Of a stretch of DNA of 60,000 bases, positions 24,201 through 35,669 are shown piece after piece; positions within the stretch are counted from its first letter, which is position 1; every line of letters begins with the position of its first letter. A model generated the notes under the pieces. That model saw only the letters and a list, made by a program, of their open reading frames with translations. It did not search any database and was not told where the DNA came from. The DNA comes from Liolophura sinensis. Lineage: Eukaryota; Mollusca; Polyplacophora; Chitonida; Chitonidae. Position numbers and translations under genes: made by a program. The stretch is from assembly GCF_032854445.1 (NCBI RefSeq), contig NC_088295.1, forward strand, positions 17,907,385-17,967,384, read 5' to 3'.

Positions 24201-25559
24201 CTGGGCAAAGCCCATGGGAAAACCACACCCATCCACAGGTTGTTGCCAGATCTTCTCGCATACGGCCCAAGAGGAAGTCAGCATGAGTTGGACCTGAAGT
24301 CACAGCCACCGCATTGGTGGGAGGCTCCTAGGTCATAGTGCAGTGCTGGTGTGCTATCCCGTCAGCCACGGAGACCACAAGTTCTGTATGATGGTATTTG
24401 TAAATATACCAGAAGTTGGGAGCACAACTAGCCCAGACAATCAATCTATAGATTGCTGTTTGTTCACTGTCCATGCTGTCTTGTGTCTGGGAATCTCTAG
24501 CCCGAATCACTTGTGTGTTCACTGCAACTGCACAGCCGAATATTTCATGACTGAGTCTCTATCGGTTGTTCAACTATAAGAACACATTCATATACCTGTG
24601 ATTCAAATGGGTTCCTTACTTATCTGCTCAAATGACGCTTCTCAAACATGGAAATCTTTAGAAAGCTAAGTTAGAGCCATGCTGTCAGGTGTCCTTTTTG
24701 GCATGCACAGAAACAGCTGACGTGCCAAACCCAGGTTTGAAGAGTTGTGACCTTGTTTCCATATAAGGAACCAAAGAATTTGTTACTTTATAGTATTTTA
24801 AGATTTTTTGCAGGGATATGCCTACTATTTTAGACTACACAAAATATTTACTGTTAATTGCAATTTCCCCATATTATATTTTCAAATGCCTCCATGTTAA
24901 ATGCAAGATGAACAAGGAATGTGCATAAACCCTATCATAACATATTGAACTATACTGGAGTTTTTTAAGTTGTGTTTGCAGTCACGTGGTAGAGTGATGT
25001 CAATTTATTTTGAAAGACTGGTCGGAAGGGAGGGGTCTAAAACAAAATGGCCCCCAATGTTAAAGCATTGGGGAAAATGCCAATTTGTGCCACTTCATTA
25101 ATGACCAGTAAGGCCTAGTTGTACAAAATAACGTCACGAAAGCTCTGCAGAAACACTCAGGCTATCTGAAAGCAGAAAATTCTACAAATCCAAAGGATAC
25201 AAGACCACTGACAGCGATTCCAAAAAAAGTCATTTTCCTATGCAATAACGTTTTAAGGACGGTTTTCTTCATCCACGCGGTTTGTTACTAAGGAGATCAC
25301 ATGGTCTGTGGCTTCCAATCCGTCTTACAGAATTGAAGAATCTGATATTAATTCACAAAGAACATTTGAGAAGAGGGTTATCAATCAACAAAGGGCTGGC
25401 ATCAACCTTGTCTTTACAACTACCGATTATACTTACATCTGGCTGCTTGAAATCTGTATCTTTTATGACTGAACCAGCTACCAGTCTCATCTGGAGGTCT
25501 GAGTTTAAAAAATCCACCACCTCGTCTATCTGCATCACTGGAAACTGGTAGGCTGCCAT
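15228..25559 (-). CDS. NUF2: Kinetochore protein Nuf2 (Ndc80 complex)
   Basis: Eleven coding exons on the - strand, in transcript order: 25559-25437, 23854-23780, 23190-23105, 22177-22116, 21786-21689, 20900-20790, 20622-20503, 19781-19519, 18932-18741, 15948-15786, 15287-15228 (TGA 15230-15228). All phases agree: 1353 nt, 450 aa (human about 464). Residues 1 to about 125 form the calponin-homology-like head, with FPVMQIDEVVDFLNSD, RWRQIYEGLYEML, DYPEIYDDVTRLCLFAL and TKRLLKVVSAVLNFYKF; the rest is coiled coil (HSPDRLKEDKKRMEGQL, LDARVKVHQERMRRMKTAY), ending LEAYHNKL, which matches the C-terminal LEKYH-type block of animal Nuf2. It pairs with Ndc80 in the four-subunit complex that couples kinetochores to microtubules. 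The start at 25559 (ACAATGG) is preferred because MAAYQFP aligns with family N-termini; in-frame ATGs exist at 25565 and 25574. A 5' UTR acceptor at 25599-25600 implies a non-coding first exon upstream. Exon 6 uses the less common donor gttagt. Confidence 0.93.
17463..17945 (+). other. Unidentified 160-codon open frame in a NUF2 intron
   Basis: A + strand ATG-to-stop frame inside the 2.8-kb NUF2 intron 15949-18740. It is Cys- and basic-rich (for example CHVKYPLSNCRALCIKSC), without a signal peptide, membrane span or motif I recognise. Other frames on both strands are also open nearby (17663-17872 +, 17769-18059 -), so the stretch is merely stop-poor; a decayed mobile-element fragment is as likely as a gene. 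Confidence 0.15.
21461..21580 (-). mobile_element. SINE-A head (tRNA-like part only)
   Basis: Read on the - strand it starts 'ggggcctccatgtctcagtc' and includes a B-box-like 'gtgagttcaagtccagctca', then stops soon after 'ggcttcctctccggccg'. The body and A-rich tail are missing; a T-rich run adjoins at 21420-21444. In a NUF2 intron. Confidence 0.75.
22487..22748 (-). mobile_element. SINE-A, near full length
   Basis: On the - strand: a 'ggggcctttgtggcctaggt' head, B-box 'gtgagttcaagtcc', 'cctcccaccataatgctggc', then 'aaatattcttgagtatgatg' and an (AAAT)n tail. The 'gccagcataatggtgggagg' segment is present twice in tandem (22551-22592). In the NUF2 intron between exons 3 and 4. Confidence 0.85.
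23281..23356 (+). mobile_element. SINE-A 3' tail fragment
   Basis: 'aaatattcttgagtacggcg', then 'gaaacaccaattaaataaaa': the last ~70 bp of SINE-A, near identical to other copies, in a NUF2 intron. Confidence 0.75.
24107..24378 (-). mobile_element. SINE-A, full length
   Basis: On the - strand it reads from the tRNA-like head ('gtggtctccgtggctgacgg', B-box-like 'gtgacttcaggtcc') through 'gtttcctcccacgataatgc' to an (AAAT)n tail. In the NUF2 intron between coding exons 1 and 2. Confidence 0.85.
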
Positions 25560-25598
25560 TGTCATGTAGAGCACTTTCTGCTGATTTCAAAGAGAATC

Positions 25599-26227
25599 CT
25601 GTGGAGACGAAAACTAACTTATTTGAAATAAGTAAAAATGTAAACTATCTTTCAATATGGTGTGGTCAACCTATTTACCTACTATTAACTAAATAAATCA
25701 AAGCATCGATCTACGTATACTGTTACTGCAACAACAACAGCTAACAACAAATTAGCTTAATTTTAGGGCAAAAGTCCAATGTAAGCAACATCAATCCAAG
25801 TATCACTGACAAAGGGGCTAAGAAAATAGCTTTGTCATGCAATTTTTCAAAACATCTACAATTTCTCTTCGTTATGCTCACGATTTTATGCCTGATCGTT
25901 TTAACCCGCCCTCATTTACCGCGCGTATTTCAAATTGACAAGGTGGTTTCGATCAGAATCTATTAAATACCGAAAAACGGACTTTTTCCTAATACAACTC
26001 GCCTTCTGCTTTACTTTGAAGATATTGGTAATGGTAACGTCATGATTATTTGCTAAAATTCTTCAAAGATAGCTAAAGATGAATAAATGGTTGATAAACA
26101 ATTATCAAAGATTCTAACTATTCGCAATTCGTTTCTGTTGTATTTTTAAACACAATCAGGGGAATTCTCCACCACGTGGGGTCTGACATTATAGGGTAAA
26201 CACTTCTGAGAAGCAACTACCACTAAC
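25599..26227. promoter_or_regulatory. Bidirectional NUF2/ELP6 promoter region
   Basis: The interval separates the divergent NUF2 5' exon (acceptor at 25599-25600) and the ELP6 ATG (26228). Seen in it: an E2F-like GC block 'ttaacccgccctcatttacc', then 'gcgcg' (25901-25925); TTTCAAA at 25928-25934, whose - strand reading TTTGAA equals the CHR element of mitotic promoters; a CRE-like TAACGTCA at 26035-26042; and an E-box CACGTG at 26173-26178, 50 bp before the ELP6 start. No TATA box is evident. E2F/CHR control of NUF2 is established in mammals; its use here is inference. A non-coding NUF2 exon 1 must also lie here or close by. Confidence 0.65.
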
Positions 26228-27225
26228 ATGTTTCCAGATATCAACAATTTTCTAGATATCAAGGGAAATTTTGACTTTGCTGGCGATATAATAGCGATAT
26301 CGGACTCTAAAACTGATGGAAGTTTCTTTATCCACCATTTTCTTAGTCTTTTTTTGCGCCAGAGAAGACACGTGTGTTTCGTCGGCCTACAGCAATCTTT
26401 CACCCATTACAATTCGTTGTCAATGAAGTTTGGACTTAATCTGAACAAACTCAGAGAAACTGGTGACTTGACATTCATAGAGGGCTTGAAACTTATTGGC
26501 GAAAGCATAATATCGTCAAAAGAGGAGAGTCAAATCAGCGATGAGCACAGTAGCCCTGAACAGTGGACAAAAAGTCTTGTACAAGATTTATCTCTGAAAG
26601 AACTGTTTTTGCACATACAAAATTTAACCTCTCAAGTCAACAAACAGGCTCCGGTTGTCATCATTGATGACATTTGTGTGTTGTTAAATCTTGGTGTTTC
26701 TCACAAAGAAATAATAACATTTATTCATTACTTGAAATCTCAGATTGTTTTCAAAAAGTTAGGCAGTGTTGTTGTGTATCTCCATGGTGATGAAGATGCT
26801 GGAGACGATGAAGAAGGTTTAATATGGAAAACAATGTGTCACAGCTGTAGTGTCCAGTTACAAGTGACTGGGCTGCCCAGTGGCTACTGTAAGGAAGTCC
26901 ATGGAGAGGTATGGTATACAGTATTTATGTATGTATATGTGCTTGAGGTTATATGTTGCATTTATAACAATTTTTCAGTCTTATAATGATGACTAGTCCT
27001 AAGGTGCGTGTACATATGCTGTGTCTTCTTGTGGCAGAGCGCGTCCTTGCTGCTGATGGTCCTGTTTCTTCGCTCTGATCACTCAATGCTGATCACCTGC
27101 AAGAGAGGCATCCACAAGTAGCATGTTTAAAGTCTTTGGTATGACCCATCCCATGTCTCCTGACAATGAGCAGGAAGACCTAATCATGTGGCCACCAAAG
27201 CGGTCCATATTCAGTATGTAATTAC

Positions 27226-27292
<67 letters not shown>

Positions 27293-28205
27293 CTTAGTTT
27301 CAAGAGCAACCCCTTAAACATCCAAAACAGATGGTTTCTGTGGTGTGGAAAGCGTTACAAGTGAAAGTATAATTGTACTCTATCAGCAGTGAAATATGGA
27401 AAATTTTAATCAACTTGCTGATTTTTAGGATAAAACTGATCATGAACCCAATACCAAGACAAAATGAGTGTCTAAGTGAATTTAGCCAAAGTAGTGAGAA
27501 CAGTACATGTAGGCTGATCAGTGTCTTCTGTTTTCCAAGAAATAATTCTTACTTTATTCTAACAAAGGTAAAACTGGTAACATGGAGCTCGTCAAAATTG
27601 TCATTCACAATACAAATGAAGATAAATAAATAGATGGACAATAGCACGTCACTTGCAAATTAATTTTGTTTATGTGACAAACTGATTATGTGAGGTATAT
27701 GTATAAATATACAGCACATACACTCCACTGTGTGATTGTGTCCACAAGTTCAAAAAGCAGAAGACCACTCATGCTGGCTATCCGGTCGCACACGTTTTTC
27801 TCCCACCATAATGCTGGCCCCTGTCATATAAGAAATATCCTTGAGTACATGTAGCAAAAATACTTCAATGAAATAAATCAACAAGCAAAAAGCAGGAGAA
27901 GCAAAATCAACAGTTAAATTGTTCTGTGTTTTTTTTTCAAGAGGCCACAAGTTTTCAGTACCTAAGCTTTATAACTGTATTAAGATAGTAACGTCTTAGA
28001 AAAGATTTTATGTGTTGCTTTAACAATAATGATTTACTTCAAAATTTTATTTATTTTTTATTTTCAGATAACATTAACCTGTAGAAAACACAACAACTGT
28101 TCGAGTGATGAAAGGATCAAAGTAATGTCCAAAAAGATCCAGTATCAGACAACAGACAAAAATGTTGTGTGTTTTGCTGTGGGCATGTCCTCTGTTGTTT
28201 TATAG
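26228..28205 (+). CDS. ELP6: Elongator complex protein 6
   Basis: Two coding exons, 26228-26908 and 28068-28205 (TAG), joined in phase 0; 272 aa (human about 266). The protein has the RecA-like fold signature of the Elp4/5/6 ring. A degenerate P-loop position SDSKTDGSFFIHHFLS lies at residues 25-40 (no GKT/S), then VCFVGLQQSFTHY (49-61), a Walker-B-like VVIIDDICVLLNLG (143-156) and FIHYLKSQ; it ends FAVGMSSVVL, matching the family's C-terminus. Elongator modifies U34 in the wobble position of tRNAs; Elp6 is a non-catalytic member of the hexameric Elp456 subcomplex that binds tRNA. ATG 26228 is the first in frame and gives the conserved MFxxxNN start. The gene is divergent from NUF2 with a shared promoter. 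Confidence 0.93.
27229..27289. repeat. (TA)n microsatellite
   Basis: About 30 uninterrupted TA repeats in the ELP6 intron. Confidence 0.97.
27775..27890 (+). mobile_element. SINE-A 3' fragment
   Basis: 'ttctcccaccataatgctgg', 'aagaaatatccttgagtaca' and 'caatgaaataaatc' follow the SINE-A order; no head. It is in the ELP6 intron, 180 bp before the terminal exon. Confidence 0.65.
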
Positions 28206-28333
28206 TTCATCAGGTGAGAAAATATTATAACCATTGCTTATTAATATTACCATATTTGTTGCATTACTGGTGTTAAAGAGGCAAGACCAGTGTACTGGAG
28301 ATTTTTGGCAAAAAAATCCATGTTTGCCAATCA

Positions 28334-28339
28334 AATAAA
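28334..28339 (+). terminator. Candidate ELP6 poly(A) signal
   Basis: AATAAA 128 bp after the ELP6 stop, in 'caatcaaataaaattttc'. First canonical hexamer after the gene. Confidence 0.5.
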
Positions 28340-29156
28340 ATTTTCTGTATTTGCAAAGAATTGCTCAAGTTATTTGCTTTTAAGTAAATATCAGATACCT
28401 GTGCTACTCATATTGTTGAAATGATTGTAAAGTGTTGAAATGTTTGTAAAATTTGAAAAAGTTATTATGCAGCCATGAGCTGCTTTGTAAATATGAAGAA
28501 CTATATTAGCGAGTTTAAGTTTTAACACATGCACAGGTGGGGCTAATATCTTGTGAAAGGTAATTATTTAGGATATTGCAAAATAATAGCAAAAATTCGA
28601 CTGGAGTTACCATGATAGATTTTTAGCCAAAAATCTGTTGTATAGCCTCTTTAATTGGCTGCAATTACTACTGAAAATCAACAAAGGGAAGAATGTTGTG
28701 ATGATTGTCAATCAAGCCTGATCATGAGAACACGTTAACATTGGCGTACAAATAAAGCATTTTATGGCAAACAACACATCACTGGCCTGAAACTGAAAGC
28801 GAGAACAAGATAAGGGCTCATTCATCTGGCTGTTGACGATGTCACACAAACTGATACGTGTCATGAAACATTAACGACTGAGACATGGTGACCGTGATGT
28901 CACAACATTTTGAAAGGAAAAGTTTTTTCTCTTTTAATCGTCTGTTTGAAATGGTACTATTTCCAAGAAAGGATGTATACTGAGTGTCATTTTTATTAAC
29001 TTACTGTACTTGTTCATCTGTGGTCCTGAAATCCATGTGTAGATGTACATGTACCTTTCAGCAGGATGTCAGAAATGTTTAAAAATATTCAACTTCATAT
29101 TGTTATTTAGACACTGATGTAACCTGTAAACATTGCATATTCATATTGTATATTAC

Positions 29157-29162
<6 letters not shown>

Positions 29163-29232
<70 letters not shown>

Positions 29233-29290
29233 CTGTTGTTTACTTGATAAAGGTTTGTTGTACGATGTAAAACCCCAAGCATACATACAT
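29163..29290. repeat. (AT)n microsatellite followed by a SINE-B tail remnant
   Basis: (TA)n spans 29163-29227. At 29262-29290 'gatgtaaaaccccaagcata' is the terminal part of SINE-B ('gacgttaaaccccaagcac'). Confidence 0.75.
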
Positions 29291-29885
29291 GTATATAGGC
29301 CTACATATTTAATAGAGCCAACGTAACTCGCGAGTGCTTATTTGCATTGTTGTGGTACAAGCAGAACAAGGGCGAACAAATGTCATCAACGACAAAAAAT
29401 ATGTCAGATGATGCTTTGGGAGAGATAAAACGGTGCAGATAACTGAGGTACTAATTCAGTTGATATAAATTGGGACATGTCCGCCCTGTTTTGGCAGCTG
29501 ATCTGAGTGACCGGCACCCAGCTGAGATTTGTGTTCAGTGAAGGCAGTGGCATTAAACCTTCGGGTTGAGGAAAAAAAAAATACGTTCTAAATACACGTA
29601 TAAACATTTCTAGTCACCACCCAGTTGGTTTTGTTTTAATTTAAAGGAAAATAAAGTCGGGGGGATCAGTCTTTAGTGAATTTATTTACATCGCCCATTT
29701 ATCACGTGATAAACGTTGACTGTTAACACATGTAAAACTGAAATTATTTTCGACACTTCTGTTTTGGAGGTTGATTTGGTGTTATGTAATAAATTACATC
29801 GGTACCACAGGCATTTCGGTGCTCACAAAGCGTTTTCCGCTGCTCACGAATAGTATGCACATGTCACATCAGCATTCCTTAGACT

Positions 29886-30056
29886 ATGGATAATGCTACC
29901 AGTGTGGCAGAGATTTTTGGCCCGTATTCGTTCGGAGCCGAGACCAGACTTCACGAACTAGACGGCTTTGGTGCACGCTGCGCTGCTGTTGTAATTTTCA
30001 TTTTTAAATACTGTAGTTCTGCGGGTACGGTGAATTTTTATCCGCCAGTCATTTAG
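29886..30056 (+). other. Small open frame in a GC-richer island (doubtful)
   Basis: ATG at 29886 opens a 56-codon frame with mixed, non-repetitive residues (MDNATSVAEIFGPYSFG...). The surrounding 29800-30130 is GC-richer than its flanks. No confident donor follows and no family is recognised; it could equally be a promoter-proximal island. Confidence 0.15.
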
Positions 30057-30369
30057 CCCGTCCTCATATTTATCCCCCGTCTGCTTGGAAGAATTACCAG
30101 ACAAAAAGACGGTTGGACGGGTCGCTGGCTTAAGCCCCTGTATCCGACAGTGATGTGTTATACTTGTAGTGACAATATTTTGATTTGCAAAAGTTCTGTC
30201 CCTTTGTGCACAATTCCTTTACTCGTAATGGTGTGAACCCCATCTGCTATTATGTCCTTTAGCATCTTAAGAATATCAATAAACTAGACTCAACAATGTA
30301 AAAATTTTGTCTATTTTCCAACTTGGTCATATATGCAGACCATTTTTTTGTACCATGTAAAACCTAGAC

Positions 30370-30567
30370 CTGACAAAGACATAAATAAGTTAATAACTGT
30401 CCTGTGTTTTCTGTCAATCCGGTGTCTAACTCATTTATCATGAAATATTGATGAAGAGGAATAAAGCCTCTTTTCACATGTTTACTGGCCTGTGATCCTG
30501 GGGGTAATTCATATGCCAGAAATTTCCCGAACTCCTCAACAATATTCCCAGAAACATCTGCCACAAA
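30370..30567 (-). other. Orphan candidate exon, 66 codons
   Basis: On the - strand an acceptor 'ggtatgttaacag' is followed by 198 fully open bases and 'ctttgtcag|gtctag'. The exon is symmetric (phase 0 to 0) and encodes a balanced sequence (FVADVSGNIVEEFGKFLAYE ... GFIPLHQYFMINELDTG). The donor is weak and no neighbouring exons were found within several kb, so it may be a relic of a lost gene or a chance frame. No family recognised. Confidence 0.25.
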
Positions 30568-30599
30568 CTGTTAACATACCTATGCTGGTCACTTCATCA

Positions 30600-32599
30600 T
30601 TTCTCACTTTGCCATGTGATGTCAACTAAAATACACACTGATCAGACCTATAGTTTTCATCATATTTTATTAGAAATTGAATGGAATCCTTACTTACAGT
30701 GTCCTGCAGTATCTAGTCCCATTCTAGTATCATAAAGCAGCTCCTAAAGGTTTCATTGCATATAAAAGTAAACACATTTGGGTTTTTCGTGTTCATAACT
30801 GACATCAGATTAAGTAAGTGAAACTTGCCCATTCTCTTGTCCAGGCAGGTCAATGTGAAAATTGTTTTTTAACTTTTTCACTGGAATACATGGAAATTCT
30901 GGTTGTTTTGTTTTACGAGAGTTCTAGTGAGAATCACACTCCCAGATTCCCTTCAGAAGTAAAGCAGTGCTGCCTGTGTTTGCACTGTTTTTCAGTGATC
31001 TTTTACAGTATCAGTACAGTATTGCATACATGTAAACAGAGCCTTGTAAGTTGTAAAACACACTCACACAAAGTGAGAACCCTGTCCTAGCTGTGACCCT
31101 TATCAAAACCCTGTAGGTGGTTAGTCCTTATGTCAAAGGACTGGGTTAGGTATTGCATGCAAAGTGTTACAAAAAATGTTTTAAAAATTGTTTTGGAAGA
31201 AGATACATAAAAACTGCTTCTTCCTTGCACAGGTTGTTATGAATAATTTGCACTGTAAAGCAATAGATGTGATTTTGTGTGCATATGTAGAATATTCAGT
31301 ATTGTACAGCTGATTCAAGAAGTACCAGTGAAAGTCACAATTTTATTTACCTGGAAGGAAAATGTCTGGTGAAGAGTGTATTTATTGGCGTGTGTGTGTG
31401 TTTATACATGTGGGCTGTGTTTCAAGTTACCATAGATATGCGACCAGGTAGCAGATTCTTTATGTCTGATGTTGTCATTGGATATGGGGGTATGATTTAT
31501 GTGATTAAAGATTAATGACCTAACTAAAATTAAAAACCTCCTCTGAATAGCTTTATCCACCTATTGAAGCCACTCCAGATTTCCAGACTAAGCCATGATA
31601 GTAATACTGTAATCAGTGCCATGGGTCGTTAATTCCAGACAGTTTTGATTAATGTTGAAGTAGGAATTAATTTTTTCCCATACCCCTGTGCAGGTTCATG
31701 GGAATGAGCCTCAGATCAATAAGCTTTTATCTTGGATTGGCTGGCCTAGTTATACATGGGTGTGCAGAGAAATATCAGGAGACTAATGTTTGAGATAATG
31801 AAAAAAAATGTTTGATAAGAAAACATTGCTAGGTTTCTTTGAAACTGATATTGGAATTACAAAGGTTTCACCAATACATGTACACTGTGTGTAGCTCTGT
31901 GCTGCATCCATCAAGCTTTGGTATAATTTCATATATTTTCTGTCAGATGTTGTAGAAAGTTTCCATATGTGTTTCTGGAGCCTCTATGGTTTGTATGCTG
32001 ATTACTGTAATCATATTACAATGTTTTCATTTCAATATTGCAACATCCTTATACTACAGTAACCTGTATGCATTATCTTACCTCACAGTGTTTCCATTAT
32101 TACAATGTCTTACAGTCAGAAGGTGACAATATTGCCACAATGTACTGTAATAAACGTAACACTTTGTACTATATTAACAAATTTGAGTTACAGTATAATA
32201 TCATATGTTACTTTTATTAAACATGTTAAACTCATATCACACTATTAGACTGTGCAACTATCTCTGTTCGTAAATTAAGGATCATGGTAGTTAATTTGCA
32301 GAATTTGCAAGATAATGTTGACAAATTTGTATTATAATAAAGATTCATGACATAATCACTCTCCAAGACAACCCATTCCTCTGAGATACAACAAACTTAC
32401 TGTGTCAGGATTGTTTATTATACATGTTTCAGAGTTTGCTGTTATTTATAACTTGTTGGCTACACCAGTTGCAATTTTATACTGAAACAATGTGTGCATT
32501 ATCATGATGATACACTAACAGCAACTTTAAGTATTACAATAACTGTATTATCATAATGTACAGTAACTTCATTGCTGTTACAGTAACTACATAACTTGC
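30600..32599. other. Intergenic, nothing recognised
   Basis: AT-rich intergenic DNA between ELP6 and the secreted-protein gene. Short open frames (30818-31090, 32038-32220) lack splice context or familiar residues. Confidence 0.5.
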
Positions 32600-32812
32600 T
32601 GCTGCTTCACTTGGCACTCAGCACGTAAAGCAAGGACTGTTTAGCCCAGTGACTGGGTAAGGGTGTCATGTTTGGTGTCTTCGCCATGATACTTTAGTAG
32701 CGCAGCATTTCTGCAGCATGGACTTGCCCTGCCACAAAAGACACCTTGTACATGTATGTACACACACCCAATGACTCCTCGTTGTCATATGACTGAAAAA
32801 TCGTTAAAGTCA
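32600..32812 (+). mobile_element. SINE-B, 5'-truncated
   Basis: It starts at 'cacttggcactcagcacgta' and ends 'gtcatatgactgaaaaatcg' 'ttaaag'. Order and spacing match the body and tail of the longer SINE-B copy at 50610; the tRNA-like head is missing. Confidence 0.75.
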
Positions 32813-33825
32813 TAGTCTGCCACTATATATACATAGAAAAATGGACCCAGTTATCACAGAAAAATGTGTAAAAAAATTTTTTAAAGTTTTGAAAGCAGAG
32901 AAGATGAAGTTCAGTGTTGGGATATGGCACTGACGATTCAATCCAAGTAGCCATGTTGTAGAAGCCCATATGAACTTGGCCAATCACTAGCGCTGAAAAC
33001 ATCACATGATTATTGGCTGTCACTTCTAAAAACCTGTCAGCTCTCGATTGTCAGTGTGGTCTCTTATATTGGATAGACAGATATCGATGCAATAAATTGG
33101 ATTTTGAGGTTAGTTTGAGTGTTAAAATGCTGCATTTTGGACCAAAACATTTATGAGCAGGGAACCGAGAACAGCTGCCCGTGTCACAATGCGTACATGT
33201 TGGGTAGGAGACTGTAGTAACTTGTCAGGGTGAGCTGGCAAGAAAACTGCCTCAGGGGAGTCATTGCTTGAAGAAAAATATTGTGACTTTGGAATATTTA
33301 TTCCTTAGCAAAGTCAGATTTTTTATGAAAATATCTTCCCAAAATCTGAATGAAAGAGTCCTTTACCAATCAGAAGGTCCTGCTATGTTCGGTAAATTCC
33401 CTAATGTCGCTACAGCCAGCTAGGTCAAATGCTTACACCCATGCAGGACGAGGTTAGGACAAGCAGGACTGCTAAAAGACGATGTTGGTGTCCACGAACA
33501 TCTCCCTGACCGAGTGCCAATCGAAAAGATACACTGTCCCTTTGAATACGGAAAAGATTTAATAATCTTTGGTTGGGCACCAGGCATTTTTGTTTGTATT
33601 TTCTCATTGTTACATTGTTTAATACCGATGGTACGGGAGAGCTGCTAGATTTTGTGACATCACTCTAGATAGATATAACATGGCAAAATGGTATTGGTAC
33701 TGATGATTGTTTGCTATTTATTTTGTTGATAAGCAGTGTAGAATTTTTAAAATCTTTTAGGACATTTCTGGAATACTACTTTATTAATTAATTTAGATTT
33801 AGTGGCTGACTTCATGTTCACTTTA

Positions 33826-33880
33826 AGTACGACATTAAACCTCAAGCATACATACATACATACATACATACATACATAAT
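33826..33880 (+). repeat. SINE-B tail with (CATA)n expansion
   Basis: 'agtacgacattaaacctcaa' is a SINE-B end; the terminal repeat has become (CATA)8 or so. It also creates the YVCMYVCM-type open frame on the - strand, which is not a gene. Confidence 0.7.
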
Positions 33881-34114
33881 TATGTGACAGACATGTATAT
33901 GTGACATATGATTTTTGAACTATCATAACATTTAATATATTGTAGTGTTTATATGATACCTGACACAGTATCAGAGTGTTCCCACTACAGATACCAGACA
34001 CTGAGTAAACATTCCCTTGAGAGTGCCCCACCTTGCCTGTTCAGCTTTGCAGTCATTCATAACTTTTTTCATTCATAACTGTTGGTCTATACCAGAATGG
34101 TTTCCATCGTCAAA

Positions 34115-34540
34115 TCACAATATGTGCACGGCCATGACATCACGCCATATACACAGCTGCAATTTTAATTTCACAATTATGTGGTAGTGTGTAATCTGCC
34201 CGCTTTCTGATGTTACTGGAATACAGTATTGACTTACTTTGTTAGTCTTAACAGACATATTGCCATCATGATTTGTTGTTACCCAGCTACATAGTACCAT
34301 GGATTTGAGAGCCATGTCCATCTCCCAAAGCCTAATTGATTCAGATGAAATATTGTTAAGAATGAAACATAGTGTAAAGTGATTTTTATCCCATGCTTCA
34401 GTCAAGTTCTGTTTGTCTGTTATGCTCTGGTTTTCATGTGATAGCTGTGCCAAATATTGTTCAACACTAGGACAATTTATGCATACAGGTTCGTCTTGTT
34501 TAAAAGCAGCACGATTCATGCATTTGTGTAGTTTGTGCAT
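34115..34540 (-). other. Unidentified 141-codon open frame
   Basis: A long ATG-initiated frame on the - strand for an AT-rich intergenic area. Composition is ordinary and soluble, with no signal peptide and no motif known to me (starts MHKLHKCMNRAAFKQDEPVC). No nearby exon, promoter or second frame supports it. Chance is likely; a single-exon gene or retro-copy remains possible. Confidence 0.2.
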
Positions 34541-35599
34541 ATGTTAATGATTTGTGTGATGGTTGGTTTCTGTGCAATAGCCGCTCCAAGTGTTGTTTAC
34601 TTTGGTGAAATTATGTAAGTCGATCCATTTTGTGTTGCTCCAGGGCAGTTCAAAAGTTAACGCACTCCATGTGTATGTTTTGCACATTTAACAATTTCTT
34701 GATTCCGATTGAGTGTTGGTTACTTACAAGAACTGCTGTGAATTTATACGATTTAAATAAAATTTTGTATGCATACTTACTTTGTAGCCCCTCAGGTGAA
34801 ATTTAGTTTACTTCATGCATAAGTTCTGTACATTTAATGCGAGATATAAATTTAGGTAAGTCTTGAAATAGACTGTAGAATGTATCCATCATCCTTTTTG
34901 TTAGTAATATTGGTTTTATCCATTTTTTGTTTTCTGTAGGAGATCATTCTGACTGGTTTATTAAATAGTTATTTTGTCCATGTAATGGCTCATACAGTGT
35001 ACTAGCTAGCGTCACATATGGTGCCATTTATGTACAAGTACTAAATTTTGTTGCTCCGTAGTTGTGTCGGCCTTGTGAGTTGTAAGCTGCCCACAATCTA
35101 TTGAGAGTGTCTCTTCAGTCTGCTAAGGTTTGTTCTTGCCTGCAGCAATCCACAAGCAGATAGCTCAACCTTCAGAGACAGAAACACCTTCTGTAATTCT
35201 CTCCTCGTTCTCACATCAAAGACGGCAATTTCCCAGGCAGAGAGTTTATGCTCAGCCTCCAAGTCAAATACACTATCAGTCGCTGAGTTCAATCAGGCAG
35301 ATCAATGGGTGGGTGGAGTTTAGTCTTGCTTTGATGCTGCTGTGTTTTGATTGGCTGAGAGCTGAAGTAGCCAAAGATTGACAGGCTGTTAGTTATATGT
35401 GTGTGTGTATATGTGTGAGCCACCATAGGCTTTATATGAGTATAATATTGGAGGAGCTTCCAGAATGACAGATGCAGGCCTAGCCCCAAAGCCTAACATC
35501 AGCACTTGGTGACAGTTAGAAACAGAGACTGAGTGGCGGCAGTTTACAGTTTATCCAAATCCCCAGTTGCCCTTAAGATAGCCATCTGACGAGTGGAAG

Positions 35600-35606
35600 T
35601 ATAAAG
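35600..35606 (+). promoter_or_regulatory. Candidate TATA box of the secreted-protein gene
   Basis: 'TATAAAG' 64-70 bp before the ATG at 35670, which would put transcription start near 35630 and give a short 5' UTR. Confidence 0.4.
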
Positions 35607-35669
35607 TGGGCATGTTTTTACCTGGGATAATTTGTTACACAAATGGAAGTTACTGTTGTGTTTGGTAGA

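Noticed and set aside
34115-34540. Confident new protein gene
   Set aside because: Length alone is the only evidence; no motif, splice context or promoter, so it is listed only as an open frame.
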